From Paenibacillus elgii NBRC 100335 (lineage in GTDB: Bacteria > Bacillota > Bacilli > Paenibacillales > NBRC-103111): 64,000 nucleotides of DNA. The notes beneath the pieces are model-generated. The model ran no database searches. It was not told the DNA's origin and worked only from the letters and a program-made list of their open reading frames with translations. Of this stretch, positions 45,570-54,449 are shown piece by piece. The stretch spans positions 1 through 64,000 of the forward strand of contig NZ_BIMB01000025.1 of assembly GCF_004000865.1 (NCBI RefSeq), given 5' to 3'. Position numbers and translations under genes: made by a program. Positions within the stretch are counted from its first letter, which is position 1. The number at the start of each line of letters is the position of its first letter.

Positions 45570-46997
45570 TTGAAGAGAATTCGTAAAGGTTTAACGGCAG
45601 GGTTGTCTTTGGCTGTGCTGCTGACGGGCTGTACTTCCGGCGGGGCCGGAGACAAGCCTTCCAAAACGCTAAAGGAGCTTGGTAAAGACGAGAAAGCCAG
45701 CATTAAAGTCGTCTACTGGAACAAAAATTATTTCTTCCAAAAGTACGGCAACTTGTTCTCGGCGAAATTTCCGAACATTGACGTGCAGGTCGTTTCCATG
45801 CAGGGAATGATCCGCGACCCCAACAAGGATATGAACAAGGAATTCCAAAAGCTCATCGACGACGAAAAGCCGGATGTGCTTATGTTCCAATCGTCCGATC
45901 TGTTTGAGAGATGGGCGAATGACGGGAAGCTGTACCAGCTTGACGATGTCATTCGACAGGATAAGTTTGACGTGGAGAACATTTTGCCAAGCGTCATCGA
46001 GCAGATTAAAGCGAAAGGCAACGGCAATATCTACGGCTTGGCCCCGTTCTTTTACAGTCAGGCTCTATTCTATAACAAAGACTTGTTCGAAAAATACGGC
46101 GTGCCGCTGCCGAAAAATAAAATGAGCTGGGACGAGGTGCTGGACCTCGCCAAGCGGTTCCCTAAGGACGGACAAGGAGACAACCGGATTTACGGATTTG
46201 CCTCTTCCGGCGCATTCCTCGACAAAAAGCGCATCAGCTTAAACTTGATGAGCAGCATCGGGTGGACCAGTGGCTTATCGTACGTCGACGCCGGTAGAGG
46301 AACAGTTACGCTTCAATCGGAAGGCTGGAAAAATGCACTTGTAACTGCGATGGAAGCTTTGAAATCAGGCGCGGTCTATACCGGCACTGACAACAAACCC
46401 GATCCGAATAAAACGGTGCTTATGGACGATGGCCGGAGCCTGTTCGCCGCCGGAAAAGTCGCGATGACGCTGGACGGCTCCTACGCCATGCCAAACCTTC
46501 AAAACGCGAGGAACCTTCCGGAAGACCCGCCTGTGAATTGGGATATCGTCACCGTACCGGTCGATCCCAAAAATCCGGACGTGTCCAACGCCGTATCGCT
46601 TTCGGACCTTTTCGCCGTTAACGTCGATTCTTCCAATCCAAGAGCCGCCTGGGAGCTCGTCAAGTTTATTAACAGCGACGAGATGGCCAAATTGCAGGCC
46701 AAATCCGAAGACGGCTCGCTGTTCTCGCGAACGGCCTACGTGAAGGAACGGAACGGCCGCAGTTTGGAGCCTTTCTATATGCTGAAAACCAATGAAGACA
46801 TGCTGATGAAAGGCGTGAACACCATACCGTTCGGGTTTAATCAACCCTTCAATGAAATGGCCGGTACGGAAATCCTAGCAGTTATCGAGGGCACAAAATT
46901 CATGGACGAAGCGCTCAAAACCATGCAGGAAAAAGGGCAAGAAATTTATATCAAGGCCAAGCGGGAACAGGATGCCAACAATGCGAAGGAAAACTGA
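45570..46997 (+). CDS. Extracellular solute-binding lipoprotein A (family 1)
   Basis: A 475-residue substrate-binding lipoprotein of the sugar ABC type. Signal peptide with lipobox LLTGC (Cys19), then an SBP family 1 fold: KVVYWNKNYFFQKYGNLF near residue 45, DVLMFQSSDLFERWANDGKL near 110, and AWELVKFINSDEMAKLQ near 375. The TTG at 45570 is preferred because GGGTGG lies seven bases ahead and the spot matches the ATG of the paralogue at 48911. No permease or ATPase gene is adjacent. After the TGA, the same frame continues with EAKPAEPAV, matching the tail KPAEPAK of the paralogue, so the C-terminus looks shortened. Confidence 0.9.
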   Translation: MKRIRKGLTAGLSLAVLLTGCTSGGAGDKPSKTLKELGKDEKASIKVVYWNKNYFFQKYGNLFSAKFPNIDVQVVSMQGMIRDPNKDMNKEFQKLIDDEKPDVLMFQSSDLFERWANDGKLYQLDDVIRQDKFDVENILPSVIEQIKAKGNGNIYGLAPFFYSQALFYNKDLFEKYGVPLPKNKMSWDEVLDLAKRFPKDGQGDNRIYGFASSGAFLDKKRISLNLMSSIGWTSGLSYVDAGRGTVTLQSEGWKNALVTAMEALKSGAVYTGTDNKPDPNKTVLMDDGRSLFAAGKVAMTLDGSYAMPNLQNARNLPEDPPVNWDIVTVPVDPKNPDVSNAVSLSDLFAVNVDSSNPRAAWELVKFINSDEMAKLQAKSEDGSLFSRTAYVKERNGRSLEPFYMLKTNEDMLMKGVNTIPFGFNQPFNEMAGTEILAVIEGTKFMDEALKTMQEKGQEIYIKAKREQDANNAKEN

Positions 46998-47040
46998 GAA
47001 GCGAAGCCTGCCGAACCGGCTGTAACAGAAGGCATCCCAA

Positions 47041-47084
47041 GGCGGTGGGGTCACGGAAATTCCCGGACTCCGCCGCCCTTTTTT
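47041..47084 (+). terminator. Terminator of solute-binding protein A gene
   Basis: GGCGG(T)GG.GTC pairs with GAC.CC(G)CCGCC (47041-47053 and 47066-47078), followed by TTTTTT at 47079-47084. Confidence 0.85.
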
Positions 47085-47091
47085 ACAGAGG

Positions 47092-48645
47092 TTAAGGTTG
47101 AATAAGCTGCTTGCCGGAAATGAGATAAATCCACTTTCCGTCAGGACTGCTTCCCACCACCGAAGTATCGTTCCGAACACCCGAGGCAATCTTGCGCTCC
47201 GCACGTTTGTCCGCGTCGAACACGACGATGTCTCGATTATAAGCCGAATCGTTGGGTGCATTCGGGCTCTCCTGCGTTCTGAGGAGCAGATGAGTTCCGT
47301 TAATCCAGTCTCCGTCTCCCCGGATATCCCCTGGGATTTTGTCGGCGCCTTTATAAATTCCGGCGTTGTAATAAAACTGATACGCTCCGTCCGTCGTCCG
47401 GGTAAAGCCTCCCCAAGAATCTTCGGGCAGCGGCAGTTTTAAAGGCTCGAGCTTCCCGGTCTTCCAGGTGTACACGTACCGCTTTTCGTGGCCGGTCTCC
47501 GTATCCATCATAACGTATACGCGCTCCCCGTCGTCTGTAAAGGTAACCGGAAGCCGCGCATCGTTGGACTGACCAAAAGACACTCTGCCGACCAAAGCCT
47601 TGGACAATCGCTGTTCCTTGCCGGACTTCAGATCGAAAACAAGCAGGTCGAGATCCCGTTCCTGCTCTCTTGTTCCAACGGCCATAATCAGCCGGGTCCG
47701 GTCTTTGCTGAAGCTCGCTCCGTGCACGTAATCGTTCAATCGGACCGCAACGGCCGTATCGCTCGCCGGAATTTCCGTCCCCTGCTCCGGTTGCTCGTAA
47801 AAGAAGCCCCGGCGGTCGGCAACGAAGTTCCCGCCACCCATATAACGGGCCATCAATTTATTGGAGTACGGGATAAATTTTTTCTCTTTCACATCGTACA
47901 CGGTGTAAATACCTTCAAAGGGAGCGTCACATTGGCAATAATGAGTCGTACGGCTAAGCAGCAAAAACTTTCCCGATTCATCCAGCATTTCGATTCCGTA
48001 AGGCGGATCGAACGAAGTGAGCGGCTCCGAGCTTTTGCCGTCTACGGACATTTTCCACAATTGATTCGGCTGCTCTATCACGCCTTTGAACGATGGAGTT
48101 TCGCCAAGCGTCCTCCCGCTCTTCGTTTTCGCTTCCGAAACGCTTAGCTGATAAGAATGAAACGTTGGCTCGGGCAGTGAAATTTCCCCAACCGTCAAGT
48201 CCAGCTCCCGATCGTTGACCCACCGGTAATCGAAGGAAGGCACGATCCCATCCCCGAAGGCTCCCTCCTTCTCCGTATACTGCTTGGCTTGATCCTGCAA
48301 GGCGGCTTCCACCGAGGCCCGATCCATCGCTTCGCCGAATTCCAGCGTAAACTGCTGCTTCGTCGGGGACACCACCGTCGCGACGGGAGCTTGCAGCCGA
48401 GGCTCATCCTTCAGCCGGATCCGTACGTCATTCTTCATCGTCTGGTCACCTAAAGAAGTCTGGCCGCTCAATGCAGTAGAAGGCGTTTCCGTCGAGGTTG
48501 TCGGACCTCCTTGTACGGCGGACGGCTGCTCAACGGGGCTTTTTTCCGAGCACCCGGCTATCGAGAGAGTGACGGCAAATACCACGGCGGACGACAAGGT
48601 TAAGAAATACGTTTTCAGTAAAATAACCCCCTTTGGAGTTCGCAT
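47092..48645 (-). CDS. Lipoprotein with Ig-like and TolB/WD40-like propeller domains
   Basis: A 517-residue exported protein at most. The lipobox is SIAGC (about residue 32). About 70-200 is Ig-like with DVRIRLKDEPRLQ and FTLEFGEAMDRASVEAAL, then about 200-510 shows repeated propeller strands (LWKMSVDGKSSEPLTSF, KFLLLSRTTHY, RYVYTWKTGKLEPL, SPDGKWIYLISGKQLI). The ATG at 48645 has no ribosome site; a CTG nine codons inside (48618) follows AAGGGGG at a normal distance and would give a standard lipoprotein signal, so the true start may be that CTG. It lies between the two solute-binding genes on the other strand. Confidence 0.8.
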   Translation of the reverse strand: MRTPKGVILLKTYFLTLSSAVVFAVTLSIAGCSEKSPVEQPSAVQGGPTTSTETPSTALSGQTSLGDQTMKNDVRIRLKDEPRLQAPVATVVSPTKQQFTLEFGEAMDRASVEAALQDQAKQYTEKEGAFGDGIVPSFDYRWVNDRELDLTVGEISLPEPTFHSYQLSVSEAKTKSGRTLGETPSFKGVIEQPNQLWKMSVDGKSSEPLTSFDPPYGIEMLDESGKFLLLSRTTHYCQCDAPFEGIYTVYDVKEKKFIPYSNKLMARYMGGGNFVADRRGFFYEQPEQGTEIPASDTAVAVRLNDYVHGASFSKDRTRLIMAVGTREQERDLDLLVFDLKSGKEQRLSKALVGRVSFGQSNDARLPVTFTDDGERVYVMMDTETGHEKRYVYTWKTGKLEPLKLPLPEDSWGGFTRTTDGAYQFYYNAGIYKGADKIPGDIRGDGDWINGTHLLLRTQESPNAPNDSAYNRDIVVFDADKRAERKIASGVRNDTSVVGSSPDGKWIYLISGKQLIQP

Positions 48646-48854
48646 CTAAATGGTATTGACGTGTCATTCTGCCAAATGTTGCATGCTGGCGGGCAATAGG
48701 TTTGGCTTTTTTAGCTAAATTTTTCGAGCTCCCAGCGCTGCGAATCGACCCCGAACACAAATTGTAAAGAAATTATAAAGAAAATTTTAGAAAGAAAAAT
48801 GAATTCTTTTCCGCCTTTCATCCGTCTATTAGTGGGATGAAGAAATAATTGGGA

Positions 48855-48888
48855 AAAGACGGCGGGGCAAGGTAATTATGCCGTCTTT
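48855..48888 (+). promoter_or_regulatory. Leader hairpin ahead of solute-binding protein B
   Basis: AAAGACGGC/GCCGTCTTT (48855-48863 and 48880-48888) ends 22 bases before the ATG, just ahead of the AAGGTGGAG ribosome site. Counterpart of the stem at 45527-45550. Confidence 0.6.
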
Positions 48889-48910
48889 CGGAAAAGGTGG
48901 AGAAGAAACA

Positions 48911-50380
48911 ATGAAACGAAGTCGTATTGGGCTCACGGCCGGACTGGCTGTAGCCGTGCTGATTGCGGGATGTAATTCCGGGGGAGGAGCCAAGCCGTCC
49001 AAGACACTTAAGGAGCTTGGCAAAGACGAGAAAGCGAGCATCAAGGTCGTATACTGGGATAAAAGCTACTTCTTCCAGCAGTACGGCAACTTGTTCTCGG
49101 CAAAATTTCCGAATATTGACGTGCAAGTCGTTTCCATGCAAGGGATTTATGGCAGTGGCAAGGATATGAACGAAGAATTCCAGAAGCTTGTCGACGAAGA
49201 GAAGCCGGACGTGCTGATGTTCCAATCGCCGGATATGTTCGAGAAGTGGGCCAATGACGGCAAGCTGTACCAGCTCGACGACGTCATTCGTCAGGACAAG
49301 TTCGACATCGAAAATATTTTGCCGAGCGTCGTGGAGCAGATCAAAGCGAAAGGCAACGGCAATATTTACGGGCTGACCCCTTCCTTCTACGGCCAGGCGT
49401 TATTTTATAATAAGGATTTATTCGAGAAGCACGGCGTCCCGCTGCCGAAAAACAAGATGACCTGGAACGAAGTGCTGGACCTCGCCAAGCGGTTTCCTAA
49501 GGACGGACAAGGCGACAATCGGATTTATGGCTATGCCCAGAACGCATCGTATGCTTTCGGGGAGAAGAAGCAGCTTGCTTTTCAATTTATGAGCAGCATC
49601 GGATCAACCGGCGGATTATCCGTCGTCGACCCGGACAAAGGAGCGGTCACGATCCAATCGGACGGCTGGAAAGAGGCACTTCTCACGACCGTGGAAGCAT
49701 TGAAATCCGGCGCGGTGTATGGAGGCAGCGACGAAAAATTCGATCCGAACAAGCCGATGTCGATGGAGGACATTACCAGGAAGGATCTGTTCGCCACCGG
49801 AAAAGTCGCAATGACGGTCGAAGGCTCTTATATGATTAACAGCCTTCAACGCGCCAAGGAGACGCTGAAGGACGTCACGCCGGTCAATTGGGACATCGTC
49901 ACCGTACCGGTCGACCCGAAAAATCCGGAAGTGTCGAACTCCGTTACCCTTTCCGGACTGTTCGCCGTTAATGCGAGCTCGTCCAATCCGCGGGCCGCTT
50001 GGGAGCTCGTCAAGTATATCAACAGCGAGGAAATGGCTAAATTGCAGTCTAAATCCGAAAACGGCGAGCTGCTTTCCCGAACGACTTACGTCAAAGAACG
50101 CGACGGCCGCAGTCTGGAGCCCTTCTATATGCTGAAAATGAGCGAGAACAGCCTTTCCAAAAACTTTGACAAAATCCCGTTCGGATTTTATCAACCGTTC
50201 AACGAGCTGGCCGGAACCGAAATCATGTCCGTGGTCGAAGGCAAGAAATCGGTGGACGACGCGATTAAGACGATGCAGGAAAAAGGCCAGGAAGCTTATA
50301 TTAAAGCCAAACAAGAGCAGGATGCCAAAAATGCGAAGGAAGGCAAAGATCAGAAGCCTGCCGAACCGGCTAAAAACTAA
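48911..50380 (+). CDS. Extracellular solute-binding lipoprotein B (family 1)
   Basis: A 489-residue paralogue of the protein at 45570, closely similar along its whole length. Lipobox LIAGC (Cys19), SBP family 1 fold with KVVYWDKSYFFQQYGNLF near residue 43, VLMFQSPDMFEKWANDGKL near 108, and AWELVKYINSEEMAKLQ near 373. The tail (AKEGKDQKPAEPAKN) is a charged, Pro-containing extension. AAGGTGGAG precedes the ATG. No transporter genes lie next to it, so it probably works with a remote ABC permease or has a sensing role. Confidence 0.92.
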   Translation: MKRSRIGLTAGLAVAVLIAGCNSGGGAKPSKTLKELGKDEKASIKVVYWDKSYFFQQYGNLFSAKFPNIDVQVVSMQGIYGSGKDMNEEFQKLVDEEKPDVLMFQSPDMFEKWANDGKLYQLDDVIRQDKFDIENILPSVVEQIKAKGNGNIYGLTPSFYGQALFYNKDLFEKHGVPLPKNKMTWNEVLDLAKRFPKDGQGDNRIYGYAQNASYAFGEKKQLAFQFMSSIGSTGGLSVVDPDKGAVTIQSDGWKEALLTTVEALKSGAVYGGSDEKFDPNKPMSMEDITRKDLFATGKVAMTVEGSYMINSLQRAKETLKDVTPVNWDIVTVPVDPKNPEVSNSVTLSGLFAVNASSSNPRAAWELVKYINSEEMAKLQSKSENGELLSRTTYVKERDGRSLEPFYMLKMSENSLSKNFDKIPFGFYQPFNELAGTEIMSVVEGKKSVDDAIKTMQEKGQEAYIKAKQEQDAKNAKEGKDQKPAEPAKN

Positions 50381-50390
50381 AGTGTAAACA

Positions 50391-50438
50391 AAACAGCGGC
50401 GTCTGGGACTCAAAGCCCCGGACGCCGCTGTTTTTTCC
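50391..50438. terminator. Strong bidirectional terminator between solute-binding protein B and DedA genes
   Basis: AAACAGCGGCGTC and GACGCCGCTGTTT (50391-50403 and 50421-50433) with inner GGG/CCC, then TTTTTT on the plus strand. Confidence 0.93.
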
Positions 50439-51089
50439 TTATTTTGCAGAGCGGACAAATAATTTCTGCAGCCCCTCGTATCTCGCACGCAGCCACTGGA
50501 TCAGCAGCGCTTTTTTCTTCCTCGCGAGCAACGCCAGCCCCGCAAGCAAAGCTAGAACGCCGACCGCCGCGAAGGAGTATTGAGTAATCAGATGCAGCAG
50601 TTGCTCGATTTTCGCTCCAAAAATATGGCCTACCGTAACATAAGTCATCACCCACAAAATCCCGCCGATCCCGTTGTAAAGCAGAAGCGTGCCGAAGCGG
50701 ACCTTGAGAATCCCGGCGACATAGCCCGTAAAATGCCGCAGACCGGGGACGAAATAACTGACCAGAATGAGCTTGTCTCCGTATTTCCCGAACCATTCCG
50801 TCAATTGACGGAGACGCTCCGGCTTAAGGAAGAAGTACTTGCCGTACGTTTCAAAAAACGGGGTGCCGAGCCGTCGGCCCAGCATATAGGTGACGACCGT
50901 GCCGGTAATGGCCCCGAGATAGGACACGAGGATAATCGATGTCAGTTGAAACGTGCCCAAGGAAGCCATATGCCCTGCGATGGCCATAGCCAGTTCTCCC
51001 GGAAACGGCAGCGCCAGCGATTCGGCGAATAATCCGAAGAATAAAACGAAGTAACCGTACTGTCCAAACATTTGACTAATCCATTCCAT
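50439..51089 (-). CDS. DedA family membrane protein (VTT domain)
   Basis: A 216-residue membrane protein of the DedA/SNARE-associated family, recently tied to lipid scrambling and undecaprenyl-phosphate or phosphatidylethanolamine flipping. Typical blocks are ESLALPFPGELAMAIAGHMA near residue 22, LGRRLGTPFFETYGKY near 70, and VSYFVPGLRHFTGYVAG near 110 with the conserved Arg. The ATG at 51089 follows AAGGAG; a longer frame start has no support. Confidence 0.92.
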   Translation of the reverse strand: MEWISQMFGQYGYFVLFFGLFAESLALPFPGELAMAIAGHMASLGTFQLTSIILVSYLGAITGTVVTYMLGRRLGTPFFETYGKYFFLKPERLRQLTEWFGKYGDKLILVSYFVPGLRHFTGYVAGILKVRFGTLLLYNGIGGILWVMTYVTVGHIFGAKIEQLLHLITQYSFAAVGVLALLAGLALLARKKKALLIQWLRARYEGLQKLFVRSAK

Positions 51090-51228
51090 GATCAGGCTCC
51101 TTATCGACAAAATTCCGTCTGTCTATCAGCTATTCCAAGTATAGCTGGATGACGGACTGTCAATAACGGCCTTAGGGTTAGTTTTGGAACTGGCCTTTGG
51201 TCTTGGTAAACCTGCGACTTAAAGACAG

Positions 51229-51879
51229 TTAGCAGATTTGCCCTGTCGAAACGACAATGTCCTCTTGATAGCGGATCGCCGCCCCGATTCCTGCCTCCAG
51301 CCCTCTGACGATAGCCTCCAGACTCATGCTCGGCTGTCCTTTATGCTGCACGGCTTGTTCCGGCAAAAACGGAATATGAATAAATCCTCCGCGAACCGCC
51401 GCGTTGCCCGTCGTTGCCAGATGATGCATCAAGCCGTAAAACAGATGGTTGCAAACGAACGTACCGGCCGTATGCGATACGGAAGCCGGAATGCCCTGAT
51501 CGTTCATCTCCTTCACCATGGCTTTAATCGGAAGCGTGGACCAGTAGGCGGCGGGGCCCCCGGGAACGACCGGTGTATCGATCGGCTGCTGTCCGTCATT
51601 GTCGGCAATCCGGGCGTCGTTGATATTGATAGCGATCCGTTCGATCGTAATATCCGGCCGGCCGCCGGCTTGACCGACACAAATGACGAGCTTCGGCTTG
51701 ATTTCCGACACGGCTGCCAGAAGCCGTTCAATCGATTTATCGAATACCGTCGGGATCTCGCGGGTTTCCACGCAATGGCCGTCCACCGTTATTCCCTGCA
51801 GTCTGCGGACGGCTTCCAAAGCCGGATTCAGCGCCTGCCCTCCGAAAGGATCAAAGCCGGTTACAAGAATGTTTTCCAC
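51229..51879 (-). CDS. pcp: Pyrrolidone-carboxylate peptidase Pcp
   Basis: A 216-residue cysteine peptidase that removes N-terminal pyroglutamate (5-oxoproline) from peptides. The catalytic triad blocks are visible: Glu in ITIERIAIN near residue 81, Cys in AGTFVCNHLFYG near 144, His in FIHIPFLP near 168. The start is GTG behind AGGAGGA. It diverges from an iclR gene whose other neighbours use 5-oxoproline, so the free product is probably passed to PxpABC. Cytosolic. Confidence 0.96.
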   Translation of the reverse strand: MENILVTGFDPFGGQALNPALEAVRRLQGITVDGHCVETREIPTVFDKSIERLLAAVSEIKPKLVICVGQAGGRPDITIERIAININDARIADNDGQQPIDTPVVPGGPAAYWSTLPIKAMVKEMNDQGIPASVSHTAGTFVCNHLFYGLMHHLATTGNAAVRGGFIHIPFLPEQAVQHKGQPSMSLEAIVRGLEAGIGAAIRYQEDIVVSTGQIC

Positions 51880-51942
51880 TGTTATATCCTCCTCACTATA
51901 TAAAATCTGGTTTCAAAGCTGGAATGTATTTTCATATTTTAA

Positions 51943-51973
51943 TATAATTGAAGCAGCGTTCCGATATACGGAA
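51943..51973 (+). promoter_or_regulatory. Promoter and palindromic operator of the 5-oxoproline iclR gene
   Basis: A perfect TATAAT at 51943-51948 (no good -35 seen) is followed by the palindrome TTCCGATATACGGAA at 51959-51973, 16 bases before the iclR ATG. The palindrome would cover the transcript start, as for autorepression. A matching site is at 59030-59044. Confidence 0.65.
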
Positions 51974-51989
51974 TGAGTTGGAGGTTGCC

Positions 51990-52748
51990 ATGCAGAATAA
52001 AAACAAGACCGTCGTCAAAACCAAAGAGATTCTGGATCTCTTTCTAACCTACGAACAGCTGTCTTTGCAGGAAATGTCAACGTTGTCAGGACTAGCAAAA
52101 ACGACCGTGCACCGCATGATCGGCTCGCTTGAGGAAATGGGCCTGCTCGCCAAAACCGCAGAAGGAAAATACGAGCTCGGCTTCATGTTCCTGCAATTCG
52201 GACAGTTGGTCAAGGAACGTCTCGATATCCGTAAAATCGCCCTGCCGGTCATGAAGCAGCTGCGGGACGATGTGGAGGAGGCGGCCAATCTGATCATCCG
52301 CGAAGGAAACGAAGCGATCTACATCGAGAAGGTGGATACGACCCAGCCGGTAAGGGTGTTCACCCAAATCGGCCGCCGAGCCGCTCTTTACGCTGGAGCC
52401 TGTCCGCGGATTTTGCTCTCGTTCATGTCGTCGCAGGAGCTGCAAAAGTATCTTGAAGAAACGCCACTCGTCGCCTACGCAGACGGCACGATCACCGATA
52501 AGCCGAAGCTTATCGAATCGATTCATGAAGCCAAAACACGCGGCTACACGATCAGTCATTCGGAGCTGCGCAACTTTACTTCGGCCGTAGCCGTTCCTAT
52601 TTATAATTATAGCGGACAAGTGATTGCGGGGCTAAGCATCTCCGGATTGGAAAACCGCTTTACCGAACAGCGTCTGCCGGAATTAATCGAGAAGACCGTG
52701 GCCGCAGGTAAAGCGATCTCCAAAAATATGGGATATTTAGAACAGTGA
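51990..52748 (+). CDS. IclR family regulator, predicted for 5-oxoproline genes
   Basis: A 252-residue IclR regulator. Winged helix about 10-70 (LQEMSTLSGLAKTTVHRMIGSL), effector domain about 80-250 (RRAALYAGACPRILLSFMSS near 135, TSAVAVPIYNYSGQVIAGLSI near 205, whose core is diagnostic). The ATG at 51990 has GGAGG five bases ahead; the frame is open further but the extra part covers the operator. KipR of B. subtilis, in the ycsF-kipI-kipA cluster, is of the same family, which supports the assigned role. Confidence 0.93.
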   Translation: MQNKNKTVVKTKEILDLFLTYEQLSLQEMSTLSGLAKTTVHRMIGSLEEMGLLAKTAEGKYELGFMFLQFGQLVKERLDIRKIALPVMKQLRDDVEEAANLIIREGNEAIYIEKVDTTQPVRVFTQIGRRAALYAGACPRILLSFMSSQELQKYLEETPLVAYADGTITDKPKLIESIHEAKTRGYTISHSELRNFTSAVAVPIYNYSGQVIAGLSISGLENRFTEQRLPELIEKTVAAGKAISKNMGYLEQ

Positions 52749-52770
52749 CACGATGTACGGCGGGCAGCCG

Positions 52771-53721
52771 CTAAAAAGCGAGAACATACATCAGTACGAT
52801 ATTGGCCGCCAACAAAATCAACGCTGTCGGCACTTGGGCCTTGATAACACTATACTTGGGCAGATCGAGCAAAGCGGCCGGCACGATGTTAAAGTTGGCG
52901 CCCATCGGCGTCATCAGCGTCCCGCAGTAGCCGGACAGCATACCGATGGCGGACATGACCGCCGGATTGGCCCCATGCATGCCTACGAGCAGCGGAAGGC
53001 CGATGCCTGCGGTCATGACTGGAAACGCGGCGAAAGCGTTGCCCATAATCATCGTGAATACGGCCATCCCGATGGAATAGGCGGCTACGACAAGCAGACG
53101 GTTGTCCACCGGAATGGAAGAACCGACCAGCTCCGCGATCACTTTGCCGACGCCCGCGGCGGAGAATAACGCCCCCAAGCTGGCGAGCGTTTGCGGAAGC
53201 ACAGCAGCCCAGCCGATCGAATCGAGCAAGCGCCGGGATTCCTTCACCGGGACGATGCTTTTTTGTTTGGTCAGCGTTATGCCCGCGATGAATGCCAGCA
53301 CACACGCTACGCCAAGGGCTGCCAGCGTGACGTTGGACTTATCCAGCAGCCGCAAGCCGCCGATGGTCACATCCTTGAGCAAGGTCGCTCCGATCAGCGT
53401 AAGAAGAGGAATCATCAGAATCGGCAGGAACAGCTTGTTTTTATATTTTGCAGCCGAAGCCGCCCGCTCTTCATCCGACACTTGCGTATGCTTGCCCGGT
53501 CGCACGCCGCCGAAGCCCGCAATGACCGCCATGACAATGACAATGATCCCCATATACATAGGTGGAATAAGCTTGCCGAAAGCAAAGGATATGGCGAAAA
53601 GCGCCCAAAACACCGCCGTCAGCATCCGCTTAGGATTGCTTGCATCCTTCAAGCTGAGACCTGCGATAATGATCAAAAAGACCGCGGCGACATAGTAAAC
53701 GTATTCCAGATTAACGAGCAT
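52771..53721 (-). CDS. DUF979 family membrane protein, predicted permease component
   Basis: A 316-residue protein with about eight to nine membrane segments and no soluble domain. Family blocks include GLSLKDASNPKRMLTAVFWA near residue 21 and GANFNIVPAALLDLPKYSVI near 279. It overlaps the DUF969 gene by 11 bases. These two families are usually encoded together; placement behind pxpA and near pcp suggests uptake of 5-oxoproline or a related compound. This is inference from position. It is the last gene of the seven-gene minus-strand cluster. Confidence 0.85.
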   Translation of the reverse strand: MLVNLEYVYYVAAVFLIIIAGLSLKDASNPKRMLTAVFWALFAISFAFGKLIPPMYMGIIVIVMAVIAGFGGVRPGKHTQVSDEERAASAAKYKNKLFLPILMIPLLTLIGATLLKDVTIGGLRLLDKSNVTLAALGVACVLAFIAGITLTKQKSIVPVKESRRLLDSIGWAAVLPQTLASLGALFSAAGVGKVIAELVGSSIPVDNRLLVVAAYSIGMAVFTMIMGNAFAAFPVMTAGIGLPLLVGMHGANPAVMSAIGMLSGYCGTLMTPMGANFNIVPAALLDLPKYSVIKAQVPTALILLAANIVLMYVLAF

Positions 53722-54433
53722 GGTTCTGCACCTCTTCCAAGGTTACTTCGGACGAGCCGGACCGCTCCGAATCCAGCATCTGCTTGATTTTACGATCCAG
53801 CAGGTACAGCCTTATGCCATGAATCACAAAAGCCGCAATCGCCGTCGGAATCCCCCAGACGGAAACGTGCAGAGGCTCCACCTGAATGCCGTTCTGCGCC
53901 AGGAAGCCTTGGATTAGCAGCACGGCGCCAAAAGCGATAAAAATGTCCTCTCCAAAAAACAGACCCACGTTGTCCGTCGATGCGGATAAAGCTTTAATCC
54001 GGTCGGACACGTTTTTGGGCAAAGGTCCGTGTCTGTGCGCGGCCGCGCCTTCGGCCATTGGAGAAACAAGCGGACGAACCATCTGGGCGTGCCCGCCGAG
54101 GCTGGTCAGTCCTATGGCTGCGGTCGCTTGACGGATAAGCAGGTAGACCAGCAGAAGCCGGCCTGTCGTAGCCGCTTTAATTTTACCGATCAGCTGCTGC
54201 GACTGCTCCTTCAGACCGTAGCGTTCCAGCAGTCCGACAACCGGCAGCGTGAGGATAAACAAGGATAAGTAGCGGTTGGAAACGAAAGCGTTGCCGAAGG
54301 TTGTTAAAATTTCGCCGAAGGACAGATGGCCGGCAATTCCCGTTACAATCCCGGCAACACAAACGACAAGCAGCGGATTAAAGCGCAGGGCAAAGCCGAC
54401 GATGACGATCAGGACTCCAAGCAGCGTCAACAT
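53711..54433 (-). CDS. DUF969 family membrane protein, predicted permease component
   Basis: A 240-residue protein with about six membrane segments. Family blocks include VGFALRFNPLLVVCVAGIVTG near residue 13 (core), LPVVGLLERYGLKEQ near 66, and GLTSLGGHAQMVRPLVSPMAEG near 112 (core). It overlaps the DUF979 partner and follows pxpA by 16 bases, so both belong to the pxp transcript. The two proteins may together form one transporter. Confidence 0.85.
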   Translation of the reverse strand: MLTLLGVLIVIVGFALRFNPLLVVCVAGIVTGIAGHLSFGEILTTFGNAFVSNRYLSLFILTLPVVGLLERYGLKEQSQQLIGKIKAATTGRLLLVYLLIRQATAAIGLTSLGGHAQMVRPLVSPMAEGAAAHRHGPLPKNVSDRIKALSASTDNVGLFFGEDIFIAFGAVLLIQGFLAQNGIQVEPLHVSVWGIPTAIAAFVIHGIRLYLLDRKIKQMLDSERSGSSEVTLEEVQNHAR

Positions 54434-54449
54434 AAATGTATTCCTCCCC

